From: Ochotona curzoniae | Lineage: Eukaryota > Chordata > Mammalia > Lagomorpha > Ochotonidae | Direction: 5' to 3' | DNA: 64,000 bases | Assembly (NCBI RefSeq): GCF_017591425.1 | Contig: NW_024466459.1 | Span: forward strand, 7,316,001-7,380,000 | Shown: in pieces, positions 46,311 to 57,635 of the stretch | How the letters are laid out: each line of letters begins with the position of its first letter | Numbering within the stretch: position 1 is the first letter of the stretch | Translations under genes and position numbers: made by a program | The notes under the pieces: model-generated | Seen by the model: only the letters and a program-made list of their open reading frames with translations | Told to the model about the DNA's origin: nothing | The model's database searches: none

Positions 46311-48067
46311 ATGAGTCCTGCCTGGGTTATGCTCCCCTTTATATCAATGCAGTTCTAAAACAGAACATTCCATCTTTTCCTGTGTGTGTAGAGGGAGGGC
46401 ACTAGGAAGACAGAAGCTCCAAGGTCCACAAGAGACCCACGGGGCAGCATCCTTTCAAGGCTCACCTGAGCTTCCCCATGCTGCAAGTGCCACCGCAGGT
46501 CCAGAGGGAACCCAAGGAGGCAGGAGAGCAAGGTCCTACCATGTTACCCTTTTGGAGGGTGCCAAGTGACATATCAGGACAGACCCCAAGCCCTGTCCTG
46601 TGTAATTAGCTTAATGGGAACAAATTAGCCAAAAGCTACAAACACAGGATTAACCAGGTCGTGTTAAATCTCCGGATGAGCAACCTCATTCTGGTTTGGA
46701 TCCCTGATCACACGGTAACCTCACCCCTACCAGCCTCCTGACAGCTGTGGGCATGCAGGAGGCCTCTGGGGGCTGCATTAGATTTAAACGAAGCAATTAA
46801 AATTCTTCCCCAATTCCAAAAAAAATGAGTGTAAAGTTAATAATTATTTCCCAAGATATCAACAGGATCACCATCAGCTTTCCAAAAGCAAAAGAGGAGT
46901 TGAAGTCAAGGATGTAAGTTAGGCATGAGTGTGACATCCCACGTTTGGAGGTGTCAATGTGACACACGTGACCATTCATAGGAAAGGGGTAGGAAAATGG
47001 CAGAGAACTGGGGCAAGGACAGACTGGAAGGCTGCCTGGAGGAAGGTGTGAGGAAGAGACTGATACCTGAGAAGGACACCTGGGCGGATGACCAAAGACA
47101 CAGAAAGAAGTTGTCAACACCCAAGTTCTTCCAGTAACCAGCTTGACCTAGACTCTCAATTCTGGGTTGTGAACTTTGGGGTTCAGACTGGATGATCCCC
47201 CAAGGGTTGTAAAGCTACAACTTCCTACTTGCAGAAAACACACACACACACACACACACAAATGCCAATTCCCACGCCACTGAAGGAAGAATCCACCCCT
47301 CTGGCTGCTCCTCACCCATAACCTTCCAACCATGAACTTGGGATGAAGCTTATCTCAAGGACGAGACCTTAGCTGCAAGGTGGGTCTTCATTTAGCTGGA
47401 CTGGCTCCCAGCAGGAGCCCTAGAGAGAGTCCAGAGGAGGTCACAGGCTGGCACGTCTGCTGTCTTGGGCTGGCACTGCCTTTCCTAGACAGAGCATTCT
47501 AGTGGGAAGGGTATGCCTGGCTGGGAAACATACATACTCGTGTGTCCCCGTGCAAGCCCATGTCAAAGACAGGCCACAGCGTCCTGAGTTCTGGGAACAC
47601 AGGGCCCCTGGTTCAGGGGTGGGAGGTGGGGGCTGATTTTCCCATCAAGCTGTCCTCAAGAAACCTGACCGCAGACAAGTAACAGGGCCTGCATCTTAAC
47701 TGGAGCCCACCCAGGATGGCCAGCGTTGGGAAGGATGGGCAAGTCAGCTATTTCCCAAGACAAGGCCAAACCAGTTTAGCAGCAGCAAACAGGAACTGAG
47801 CCACCCACACAAGACTTCCCAAGGGACCATGGACCATGAAAAGAGAGAGAGGCAGACTGAGGAGGTCAGAAAATTTCCACTGTCCGCCATAACCAGCCCA
47901 TGGGGACAAAGCCAACAGCCTCTTCCACACAACACAAGGGCTAACAGGAGACGAAGACGGAAACGTTCTTGGTCCTGCTTGCTCTCTCCCGCCATCTTCC
48001 TCTCCCCCTCTCCTCCACTCCCCTTCCCCATCACTGTCTCTCTTCCACAACTCCCTCCTGGTTCACT
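46311..48067. other. Single-copy DNA with an (AC)n repeat, no gene seen
   Basis: Contains (AC)12 at 47238-47261. Overlapping open frames at 47744-48095 on both strands have no recognisable product. Confidence 0.45.
47238..47261 (+). repeat. (AC)12 microsatellite
   Basis: Uninterrupted AC dinucleotides after 'cagaaa'. Confidence 0.97.
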
Positions 48068-48402
48068 TTTTTTCAAGATTCATTTATCTATTTGAAAGGT
48101 AGAATGACATGAAAGGAGGAACAGAGAAAGACAGAATGTCGTCCATCCAGTAATTCACTCCACAGGCGTCCACAACAGCCAGGTCTGAGCCAGACCAAAG
48201 CCAGGAGCCTACCATTCTCTGAGCCCTGGCAAGGGCACAGGCAGGTAAACAAACATTTGGACCATCATCTACCACCCCCGGAGCACATTAGCAGGGAACT
48301 GAGTTAGGAGATCAGGATCAGATCAGCTAGGGCTCAAACCAGCACTCCAATATGGGAGGCAGGGATGCAGACACCACCTTAGCCCACCGTGCCACAACAC
48401 CT
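48068..48402 (-). mobile_element. CSINE
   Basis: Minus-strand copy with tail 'caagattcatttatctattt', then 'tcgtccatccagtaattcac', 'aagccaggagcctaccattc', 'cagcactccaatatgggagg' and a head near 48400 ('ccaccgtgccacaacacct'). Confidence 0.93.
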
Positions 48403-49028
48403 ACTTGCCTGTATCTCTTTCCATTTCTCTCCTGTCCTCCCTCCCTCTCACCCTCCCACCACCATGGATCTCCTATGCATGCACATAAGTTCTACAGGTC
48501 TGTGCACACATACACACAGAGAACAGTCCAGAACAAGCATGCCAGGCTCAGTGAGGCCAGATGGTCACCAATGTTGATCTTAATCGTTAATGTTGTAAAG
48601 TCATGAAGCTCAGAGGGCAGGAGTGACACTGCACCCACAGGGAAGTGGCTTCCTTTCACAGGCCCCAGCATGGGCCCCTGGTTGCTGGTAGACTAGCCCG
48701 GAAGCCGCTCGTTCTGCAGGGAATCAGGCCAAGGATGAGGTCTAGGAATTAGTCACCAGGAAAGAGGCCAGCAACAGCCCCGGAACAGTTCCTTGCCCTG
48801 GAGCCAGGGGCTTCCCAGCACCTAGGGACACTTACCTTTTGTCCAAATAACTTTAAAAGTTCCCCCCCAAAAAGACTCATTTTCCTTTAATTCTTTCAAC
48901 CATCTCTTAGGAAAACACCCAGGAAACCTAATGAGCACCCCAGGTCATTTGGTGGGGCTGGAGGAGAGAGCTCAACAGAGTACACACCAGGGTACTTCAA
49001 ACACAGGAAGAAATGGAATTAAAAGGAA
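48403..49028. other. Single-copy DNA, no gene seen
   Basis: A CT-rich start (48405-48470), otherwise ordinary. No coding or repeat identity. Confidence 0.45.
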
Positions 49029-49348
49029 TGGAGGCACTGTGTGGTGGCATAGCATGCTAATCCTCTACCTGCAGCCTGACATCCTGAACTGCTGCCAATT
49101 CAAGTCCTGGCTGCTCCCATCCAGTTCCTCACTTGTTGCCTGGGAAACAGTGGGGGATGGCACAAGACCTTGGGTCCCTGCATTCACATGAGAGATCTGA
49201 ATGAAGCTCTGGCTCCTGGTTTTGCATAGACCCAGCTCAAGCTGATGCTCCTATTTAGGGTGTGATTCTAAATGGGAGACCTCTCTGTCTCTCCTGTTCT
49301 CTATAACTCTGGCTTTCAGGTAAAAATAAATGAATCTATTTTTAAAAA
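49029..49348 (+). mobile_element. CSINE
   Basis: 'cactgtgtggtggcatagca', 'cccatccagttcctcacttg', 'ggatggcacaagaccttggg', 'agatctgaatgaagctctgg', tail 'ggctttcaggtaaaaataaa'. Confidence 0.92.
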
Positions 49349-49404
49349 TGAAGGATAAGTTCGAGTAAAAAATTTTTGAAACCCACGCATAATTTTTGTT
49401 CCTT

Positions 49405-49640
49405 ATATTTATTTAATTTATTTGAAAGGCAATGTGACAAGGCAAAAGGAAAAAAATGGAGATTTCCCATTTGCTAGGTCACTTCCTAAATGGCTACAGG
49501 GGCTGGGACAGACCAAAGGCAGGAGCCCAGAAGCCCATTTGGGTCTTCCACATGGGCAACAGGGAACCACATCTTTGGGCTACCTTCCGCTGCTTTCCCA
49601 AGTGTATCAGTGGGAAGCTGGATTAGAAATGGAGCATGTG
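49405..49640 (-). mobile_element. CSINE, truncated at its head
   Basis: Minus-strand: 'tatttaatttatttgaaagg', 'cccatttgctaggtcacttc', 'gggtcttccacatgggcaac', 'gtgggaagctggattagaaa'. It stops at about 49640, where the 114-base tandem array begins, so the array-bearing element may have cut it. Confidence 0.88.
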
Positions 49641-49658
49641 TGGGGGCTGGAAAGGGGC

Positions 49659-49890
49659 GGTTGGGTTGAACGAGGCTTCAGTGCCCATTGACATGTAGGA
49701 GAGCTGAATGGGGTGTGGGACAGACTGGACCAGTCTGCTGTACACACTGGCAAGCACAGGGACCAGGGCAGGGGTTGGGTTGAACTAGGCTTCAACGCCC
49801 ATTGACATGAATGAGAGTTGAATAGAATATGGGACAGACTGGACCAATCTGCCGTACATACTGGCAAGCATGGGAACCAGGGCACAGGGC
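49659..49890 (+). repeat. 114-base tandem repeat (two clear units, degenerate further)
   Basis: Unit A starts at 49659 and unit B at 49773, both 'ggttgggttgaacNaggctt'. They share 'gcccattgacat', 'gggacagactggaccaNtct' and 'actggcaagcaNNgg'. A more diverged version of the same wording recurs at 49920-50010 ('aggctccagctcccactgg', 'ctgcaacatccattgg') and in 'tgctggcaagcaca' at 50101. The array lies directly upstream of copy 2 of the A-tailed repeat. Confidence 0.85.
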
Positions 49891-50735
49891 AGGCCTGGTG
49901 GGGGTTATAGCGAGTCACCCCAACTAGGCTCCAGCTCCCACTGGTTTGTGTAAGGGCCAAGTGTGTAGTGGGTAAGATCTGGCTGGACTGCAACATCCAT
50001 TGGTTTTTGTGAAAGATAGGACTGGAAACAGAACTGACCCAGAAATTGCAACCACCAGCATATGAATAAGCTGATTGGGGTGATGCACTGTGCCGGGCCC
50101 TGTGCTGGCAAGCACACACAAGAATCAGGTCTGAGATCCCCTAAGATGAGGTTTCTTTGAGGATCCCTCCAACTGAACCGCTGATCTCAGAACCCCAACC
50201 ATGAAGAGAAGTGCAGGTTCCATGGTCTGAGCACAAAGTGCATGTGTCAAAGCTGAGCCTACTCAAAGGCTCAGATGGAGCAGTGGACAGCATATCCAGG
50301 TGCACATGGAGGATATGGCAGTCTTTTGAAACCTGCAGAGGATACCTGGTACCACAACAGAGGACAGAGAACAGAACAAATTGGTATCTACCCCAGCCAT
50401 GTGTTAGCAGTGAAAATCTTGGCTAATGGAGACTCTAAGATAGACTGTGTCAGCTAGTGGATTCTGGAGATATTTCATCATGCTTGGAATGGCAAGATGG
50501 GCAGCAATTCAGAACTGGTGAACTATCAAGATCCTTGATCAAGACCTTCGGAGCATGCCCCATGTCGAGGCATGGGTAGGAGGCTGGGTGAGGCTTCTCC
50601 TTCATCTCCCCCTTCTCCCAGATATAGAAAATATACATATATATCAATGTGGAAACAATGGTCTTGCCCACTTTCCTGTAGCCCTTGACCCTTTGTGCCC
50701 TATCAATTATGTTAAGATTATCAAGATAAAATAAT
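49891..50735 (+). mobile_element. Unidentified A-tailed interspersed repeat, copy 2
   Basis: 50270-50735 is collinear with 23490-23985, including 'tggNaacaatggtcNNgccca', 'cccttgaccc' and 'tatcaattatgtta', and ends in A-rich text ('aagataaaataatta'). 49891-50269 is the less conserved part joining it to the 114-base array. Same orientation as copy 1. The arrangement of tandem array, single-copy 3' domain and A tail is that of a composite or non-autonomous retroposon, or of an L1 3' UTR family. I cannot name it. Confidence 0.65.
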
Positions 50736-50740
50736 TACAA

Positions 50741-50785
50741 AAGGGAAGAACAGGAAGAAGAAGGAGGAGGAGAAGAAGAAAAAGC
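50741..50785 (+). repeat. Purine-rich AGA/AGG tract
   Basis: Almost pure purine run ('gaagaagaaggaggaggaga') between the A tail of the repeat and a SINE fragment. Confidence 0.9.
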
Positions 50786-50850
50786 AGTGGAGCAGCTGCT
50801 GGGACTCCAACCTAGCTTACCCCTCAATGTCACAATGCTGGCCCCAAGCT
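50785..50850 (-). mobile_element. CSINE head fragment
   Basis: 'gtggagcagctgctgggact', 'ccaacctagcttacccctca' and 'cacaatgctggcccc' match the first 65 or so bases of the family in reverse. The rest is missing. Confidence 0.55.
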
Positions 50851-53340
50851 TAGCTTTCCTATTGCATGCATCTTTCAAGAACTTGTTGAAGATCACTCAG
50901 ATGCAAGGCTTTCAAAGAAAAAAAAAGTGCCAAAATAATCTGTTTCCCACAAACTCTGTGAGGTCCCTGCTATATTCTCACCTGCTCTATCGGCAAGGGA
51001 TTTGATTCTCCCTCTCCCCAAGGAGCCAGATCCTCCAACTCATGCCTTTCGGCTTCTTGCAGTCCCACTGGGCATCCATGCCAGTGGCCATGCTGCCCTT
51101 TATTTGGGTTGGGAGACATGTGCTTGTTGCAGGTGGCAAGGCCTCAGAAGCAGCAGCACATGGCCAGTGGCCACATGCTGCCAATGGAGGCTTCCCTTGT
51201 CTGTGTGCAGCAAGCAGAATTCTGAGCATATGTGTCCCTGGATTGCCAGAGAGTTGGGAAAGGAAACCGCTAATAAGAGACAATGTGCAACAGCCCATCA
51301 GCTTCGCAGCTCCGTGAAAAAATCAAACTCTTGACATCTTGCTAGAGGCAAATGCACTGATGAGAATTAAGTCGGCTGCGCTACCAGCATTTGCTCTCCC
51401 TTACTCTTCCCCCTAGAAGACTCTGGCTCTATGCCCACAAAAAGGTGACTGGTGAAGTCTACTGGTGGGTCAGGGTCAAGGGTCTGGGGAGTTCTTGGGT
51501 GTTCCTGGGCCTCTCATTTCCCCAGGTACACAACTCCCAGAATGACAGCTCGGCCCACACTTGGCCCATGTAACTGGGTGCACAGACCCAAATGGGTTGG
51601 CAGCTTGTTTTGTTCAAGAGCAGACGGTTCAGTGCATGGAGGGGCAGTGACTGCCTTTTCAGCCACATGGAAAGACAAAGATGTTTGTCTGAAGCATCCG
51701 GAGCTTGCAAATCAGAGCGCAGGTTTTGAGCCCAGCACAGAGGGAGCTGCAGGTCCAAAGTCCCCTTCCAACCTGCCGACGTGGGAACAATGACTGTGCT
51801 TAACAGGGCACCTGGCACCAGGCATGAGCCCTTGGGTAACATGCTCTGTGATGATCACCGTTATCAAGTGAGACCTTCTTCCCGGAGCTCTGTTAGCAGG
51901 CTCCAGTGCCTCTGCTCCCTCCTTGCACTGTGCAGGACAATCCTGGCAGCCTGCATCTTCAAAGAGGAAGAACCAAGGGTGAACGTGTGTGGGCAGTGAG
52001 CGGGAGTAAGGACTCACAATCCCAGGGGGTTGGGGCAATGCTCAGACGGGTCTCTTCCTCTTCCTCCAACCCCCACCCCAGCTGACTGGAGCCACCCTGC
52101 GATCTGCCTTTCCCACCAATCACAAGCCTAATATTTGCCCAGGAACAGCAGTATTTGTATGCGTTGCCATCGAAAACCCAATAAACACGGCGACGAAGAG
52201 GCTGCCCACGCACGAGGCATGAGGGCAAACACAGCAGCTCAGCCGTGCAGCTGACTGACCCTCCTCTGCCCCGTGCCATCCAGGGGCCCTGTGGCCGACC
52301 GAGACCTCATCCTTATTTTCCATTGCTACAGGCCATGGGGAGCTCTGAAAGGAAAGGTCGCTGCCATCTCCAAGTTTATTCTCCCTATTTGCCAAACATG
52401 GATATTATGTCCAGGGGTAGATAGGCCCTCCTCTCCCAGCCTACGGCAACCACAGACCTCCGGGGACTGGCATCGGAAACAGGACACTGGTCCACCCATT
52501 GAAATCCCTTCACTCACACATTTCCCCCTCTTGCCCTCCAGCCTCATCCCTCCTCCTCTGCCAGGGTCAAGTTCTGGCAAGACCTCCCAGGAAGCGCCTT
52601 TTCTGTTGCTGTTGCTTTTTCCAGAAGTCTAAAACATATGCCAAGATCCTGGCAGGAAGGAAAAGGAGGCTGTAATTCTCGGGTAGCAGGTCTACCTCCT
52701 TCAAGCTCTCTGTGGCACCCCCCACTGAGCCCTGGGTGCCCACCGTGGATGCCAGGGAGCCCACTCCAGACATGCCCAAGCTTGCTTCTACCTAGAGCTT
52801 GAACTGACACTAGAGAACTTACAGCTATCCCCTTGGCCTTGCACAAAAGGCTGCTCAGATGATGAGCTGCGCCTAAATTTGATAAACAGGAACAGAAACA
52901 CCCGCTGCAGTGACTTCAGCAAACAGAGAGGCTGTCTGGCTCGGCAAGAAAGCCAGGGGTCACCAGCCAGCTGCCACCGTGGCACCGCTTCTGCCAGAGC
53001 GAACCAGACCCCTGGCAGCTGCCATGCTCTGGGTATTGCCACATGCTCCAGGAAGGAAGAGGAGGCAGGCAGCCCTCCCTTTCCCCAGAGACTTCTGCCA
53101 ACCCTAGCGAATGGTATCCCCAGATGTGTGGAAGGTTGCAAGATCAGGATTGACAGCTGGGCATGCTGCTTGGCTCCTGGAAAACTGGGGGGTCAATTAG
53201 AAAAGGCGATGGATCAGCGGGTGTTGGTGGGTGCCCCAAAGTGACAGTTTTAGCAGGTGGGAGCTTTGGGAGAAATTAGGCCAAGGTGAGAACTGACAGA
53301 AGCCTGAGGAGCTCTCACTGGCCAGCTCGCGGTGTTTCGT
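50851..53340. other. Single-copy stretch, no gene seen
   Basis: About 2.5 kb with no SINE. The part 52130-52260 keeps several CpGs ('acacggcgacgaagaggctg', 'cacgcacgaggcatgag') and may be conserved. Open frames at 51459-51842 and 52879-53244 show no domain or splice borders that I trust. Confidence 0.45.
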
Positions 53341-53408
53341 TAAAACAGCCAGGATTGAGACGAGGTGGCCGGATGGTTAAGGTGATGGACTGCTAAAACA
53401 GCCAGGAT
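53341..53408 (+). pseudogene. 5'-half tRNA-Ser(GCT) tailless retropseudogene with TSD
   Basis: Positions 53359-53393 read as the 5' half of tRNA-Ser(GCT): gacgaggtggccg opens the acceptor stem and D arm, followed by ggttaagg and 'gatggactgc', ending inside the anticodon. About three substitutions separate it from the tRNA as I know it. The T arm and 3' half are absent, and there is no A tail. The unit is flanked by a perfect 15-base direct repeat, taaaacagccaggat, at 53341-53355 and 53394-53408. The preceding bases give an exact TT/AAAA nick site (cgtt/aaaac). It is not functional as a tRNA. The structure fits the class of L1-mobilised tailless retropseudogenes, which typically end in RNA loops. 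Confidence 0.88.
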
Positions 53409-53754
53409 AGCCTAAGACAACAGTCTTGCGCAGCAGCTGTCACAAAGGTAGAAAGTGGACAACGACTCACAGGGATAGGTGACAGGGCCTGGGGTCAAGG
53501 TTCAGACAGGCTGGCCAGCGGCAGGTGTCAGCAAGGCCCATGGCTTTGAGAGAACATGAGGGAAGATGGCAATGTAAGCTCTCAGTATTCTATGAATTTG
53601 AATTACTGCCTTAACTGAAGAGTTGTTACTATCCCTAAAGGGATTTCCAGGCTGCACTTGGTGAACGAAGGAGTTGAGGCATCATCCAAAGCGATGTGGG
53701 CTTCAGGTGGGGCACTCCTCTCCTGTCCCAGTTTACCGCTTAGAAAGAAAAACA

Positions 53755-54067
53755 TGGAGGCAGACACTTGGCCTAGCACATTAAGATACTAGCCAGGGTG
53801 GCCATGTCCCACCTCCGAGTGCCTGCATTCCATGTCTAGCCAGGCTCCTGACTCCAGTATCCTGATAACACAGACCCTGGGTGATGGCGCCAGCACTTGG
53901 GTCCCTGTGTGCTCATGGGAGACTGAAATTCATTTCCCACTTCCCACTTTCAGCCCGAACCAAGCCCTGAAGTTTTAAGCATTTGGGGAGTAAGCCAGCA
54001 AACACGAGCCCACCACTGTCACCCCCCAAGCCACTGAAGCAGTCATTCAATTAAATTTAAATTTAAA
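53755..54067 (+). mobile_element. CSINE, old subfamily
   Basis: 'ggcagacacttggcctagca', 'cgagtgcctgcattccatg', 'actccagtatcctgataaca', 'atttggggagtaagccagca', tail 'attcaattaaatttaaattt'. Confidence 0.9.
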
Positions 54068-55263
54068 TCAGAAAAAACTATCAACTGGTACAGTGGAGGA
54101 AATATGAGTCACAAGTGACAATCACTGCTAGGAAAACTATACCGGGGGTGGGAGTGGGGACTTCATGTGGAGAGAGGCAAGGACATTGTCCTAATGGGCC
54201 TCAGGATGGCACAGCCCCAGGGCAGGCTGCTGGGCAGAGTCCCTGAAATGGCTGTGAGAAGTTCTGGGAATTCAGGGCAAAGGTCCTGAAATCAAACGAG
54301 CAACAGACACGTACTCCTGAGATGGCCGAGTCTCCCCTGTAGGATCGTGCTGGGACGAGGCCTCCATGCAGAGCTATCATCTTGACATTGGCCCTAACAG
54401 AGAAACTGGCCAGGAGCTGTTTAAAGCCACTCTGTGTGTGACCATTTCTGCAGGGTCAAGCTTATGCAGGCAATGGCCACTGCCCTGGGGAGATGAGCAA
54501 AGAGATGGAATTTAGGCGAAACAGCTGCAAAAGCAACAGAGAAAGCAAAGAGACCAAGAGCAGACAGACGGGGCAGAAGGGAAGACACACAGAAAAGAAC
54601 TGGAAGGTACTGGCATAAAAGGAATGGTGAAGCAAAAATGTCCCCACATAGTACAATGGCTCTGGGGAAATGACAGTTGCATGAGCAGTAACTGCTAAGG
54701 GTAACAGCTCCCCAGGACATGGCTGAAATGGCCCAGAGAATGCCACCACCCTGCCAGCTGCCTCGGACCAAGACACTGATTCCATTAGTCTATCTGTGCT
54801 CCAAGGAGCCTCCCCCACTTGCAAGAGCCGTGGCAATCAGCAGCGAGCTGTTCACCACCAGAGGAAAAGCAACAGAACATCAGTCCCCAGCTTCCCTATC
54901 TCATCACTGACTTCTGAGCTGGAAAGGTGGTTAGCAGCCTCCTGGGCCATCCCCCAGCCTGCAGATGTGGGCAGAGCGACTTGCAGAACCTGGCTGCCTC
55001 TGGCTTCCTGGGATTCAGGCTCCATCTGTAGAGTTAAGACAACAGTCCCATCTTCCCTTACACTTCTCCTCCCTCGAGTCTTTCCTCCCTACTTTCCTAC
55101 CGTCCCTCTTCCCCTTCTTTGTTTCATCGGACATTGGCTGAGCATTTACCCAGACTGCTCCACCTGCTCAAGGTTGGTGAAACAGCTGAGCGCAAAGCTG
55201 GAAAGTGCTTGTCCTCCAGATCTACACAGCTGTTGGCGGAGACCTGATAGACAGGAATTAGGC
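54068..55263. other. Single-copy DNA, no gene seen
   Basis: Includes overlapping open frames (up to 214 codons from 54796) with no recognisable domain; that longest frame ends within the next SINE. 55125-55195 carries wording ('ctgagcatttacccagactg') that may derive from an ancient MIR/L2-type repeat. Confidence 0.45.
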
Positions 55264-55557
55264 GGGGGCTCTAGTGTGCTCATTAAGACACTCACGGGAG
55301 GCCCATGCCCCCCAGCTGGAGTGCCTGGGTCCAGTACCTGGCTCTACTCCCAACTCCAGCTTCCTGCTAATGGGCACCCTGGGAGACAACAGATGACGGG
55401 CTCAAGGAGCTGCTCCCTGTCACCTGCATGGGAAACCTGACTCCCAGCTTCAGCCTGACCCAGCCCCAGATGGATTCATTCGGGGAGTCAACCATCAATC
55501 ACTTATACTCCCAATCTCTCCCTGACTTCCTTCCTTTCAAATAAATTTCTATTTTGT
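55264..55557 (+). mobile_element. CSINE, old subfamily
   Basis: 'gggctctagtgtgctcatta', 'cagctggagtgcctgggtcc', 'aactccagcttcctgctaat', 'tcccagcttcagcctgaccc', tail 'tcctttcaaataaatttcta'. Confidence 0.92.
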
Positions 55558-56467
55558 TGTTGTTTACAAATAAATAACTTTCTAAACCAGGAAATAAAGT
55601 AATTAGCTAATAAATGAAAGATGGCAAGTTGTAGAAGAGCAAGCTGGTCAGGTTGCAGAGGAGTTGGGGAGAAGGGTATCTGTGCCTGGAGGCAGCTGTG
55701 TTTGAGCTACCAAAACATGTTAGAGCCAGAACAGCAGGTGCAAAGGCTTGGAGGTGGAACAGGGCTTGGCGAGCTCAAGAAGTGTGAAGGAAGGGCATGA
55801 AGTCCAGGTGCAAAGGAAAGTCTCGAAGATTTGAAGCAAGAGGGATACTCCACGGAGGGGACCTGAAGGAAACAGGAAGAGATGTGGCTGAGCCAATATG
55901 GTGTGCCCCACTGCCAGCGCACCAGTTCACTGGGTAGTGAGAAGAAGAAACACAAAGATAGAAGGAGAGGCCATATTGTGACATGAAACCAAACCCAACC
56001 CCTCTGAGGTCTATCACCTGAGGTTCTCCATCCTTGGGAGTCCTCTGACTCAATTTGTCTCCACGTGGCAAAAAGTTGGGAGTAAGGAACAACGGAGTGG
56101 AGGCAAAGTGTCTGTGCAGCTGAGTCAACTGGCTGGATTATCGAGATCGCATCTATTTCCTGAAGAGGGAAGGTCCCACTGCCCTGGCAGTTGAACCTGC
56201 ACTTGGAGGTTTGTTGCCCTTTCTTGGTCGTCAAAAGGCTTCTGAGGAGTGTCACACTGTTGCAGCAAAGGAGAATCAGATATCGGGGTTTCTGCATTAA
56301 AGTGAGACTAACACGACTCGAAAACGAGTCAGGTTAAAGGTGGACTTCTCTACGCACATGGAAGTGTCCCCCTCCAGTACAAGATTTCAAGGCACCCAGA
56401 TTTGTTCAAGTAGGAAGCCAATCTTTTCTTTCTTTCTTTTTTTTTTTTTTCAAAAAAGAGCTTCAGT
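55558..56467. other. Single-copy DNA, no gene seen
   Basis: A 196-codon minus-strand frame (55707-56297) is the longest here, but it has no recognisable motif and no matching splice borders. A (TTTC)n-to-T run lies at 56426-56451. Confidence 0.45.
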
Positions 56468-56786
56468 TAATAATAGCTGGGACCAGAGCTGTGGCAGAGC
56501 AGGCAAGACGGCCACCTGTGGCATGGCATCCCCTCAGGCTCTAGTCTGAGTCCTGGCTGCTTCACATCCGATCCAACTCCTTGCTAATGGACCTGGGAAA
56601 GCAGCAGAAGCTGGCCCGAGTGCTTAGGCCCCAGAGGGACCTGAATGAGCTCTGGCTCCAGACTGACCCGGTTCTGGTTGTTATAGCTATCTGGGGAACA
56701 AAGCAGCACACAGACAGACTGATTATCTCTCTATAACTGTATCTTTCAGATAAACAAGTACATTCTTAAAAAAGATAATAATAGCT
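56468..56786 (+). mobile_element. CSINE with perfect 11-base TSD
   Basis: Element 56479-56775: 'gctgtggcagagcaggcaag', 'cacatccgatccaactcctt', 'gggaaagcagcagaagctgg', tail 'tatctttcagataaacaagt'. taataatagct flanks it at 56468-56478 and 56776-56786. The target was the edge of an older MIR. Confidence 0.96.
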
Positions 56787-56945
56787 AATATCTCCTGAAT
56801 ATTAGGCACTGAGCTTATTATTACTTCATATGAATATATTCACTTAATTCCCTCAAACAAACCTATGGAGCAAACAACATCTTTTAGCCTCATTTTATCA
56901 ATTGAGACCTTGGCTAACTCATTTAGGGAATTCTAATGAATCCTG
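56776..56945 (-). mobile_element. MIR (ancient tRNA-derived SINE)
   Basis: The plus strand gives the reverse-complement MIR order: 'aatagctaatatctcctgaa', 'attaggcactgag', 'atattcacttaattccctca', 'aacctatggagcaaacaaca', 'cctcattttatcaattgaga'. Therefore minus strand. Confidence 0.75.
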
Positions 56946-57369
56946 GAGCAACTGGGAAATAAAGTTCCATTCCAGATCGCTGCTCCCATAACTACCGATG
57001 CCAGAAACAGCATGAATCATGCTAACTTTGAGTTAGTTTAGAGTCATGAATAAAGGAGAGCTGGCTATCAGTCCTCAAAAAAGGGATTCACAAAGGCACC
57101 CCAACAGCCAACGAGAGTCAGCTTGCTCCCCAGTTAAGCCTCCTGCACAAAAGTCAGCTCCCTCTTCTTGAAAGGTATGTGCAGGAACGGTCCAGACACA
57201 GGCCTCTGCAGAGCTGCCTTGCTGGGGCTTGGCGACTGAGGCCGCCTAGATGAGCCATGCCCTTCTCTGCCTCCACTGACCAGTAAATCAATCCTGTGGC
57301 ACTTACTTTGGTATCCAATTTGAAACCATTGTCAACAAGGTGCAAGTTGGGGTTTCTTGCTATTGTTTA

Positions 57370-57635
57370 GTTAGAAAAAAGAAAAGCCAAGCTCCAATGA
57401 AATGGATGAAGCCACTGCCTACCACACTAGCATGCCAGTTCAAGTCCCTGCCACTGTGCTCGTGGTGTGGCTCCTTGATAACGTGCGTGGGAAAGCTCGG
57501 GCTCCTGGCACCCACGTCGAAGACCAGATAAGGGTTCTAGGTTCTTGGCTTTGATGTTCACCCAGCCTCAGCCTTTGCAGCCATTTAGAGAGAGCCTCTC
57601 CCTCTCTGCTTTCCACAGCTTTTTAAAAATTAAAT
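57370..57635 (+). mobile_element. CSINE, diverged
   Basis: 'catgccagttcaagtccctg', 'ctccttgataacgtgcgtgg', 'ggctcctggcacccacgtcg', 'cctttgcagccatttagaga', CT-rich end. The tail runs into a (TA)-rich stretch (57632-57665). Confidence 0.8.

Noticed and set aside
49659..50120. Tandem array considered as centromeric-type satellite
   Set aside because: Only two clear units, and it is joined to a dispersed A-tailed repeat, which fits a retroposon-internal array better.
54796..55440. 214-codon plus-strand open frame
   Set aside because: It runs through single-copy DNA into a CSINE, shows no domain, and has opposing frames of similar quality nearby.
55707..56297. 196-codon minus-strand open frame
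   Set aside because: No recognisable motif, several overlapping minus-strand frames of similar length, and no supporting splice sites.
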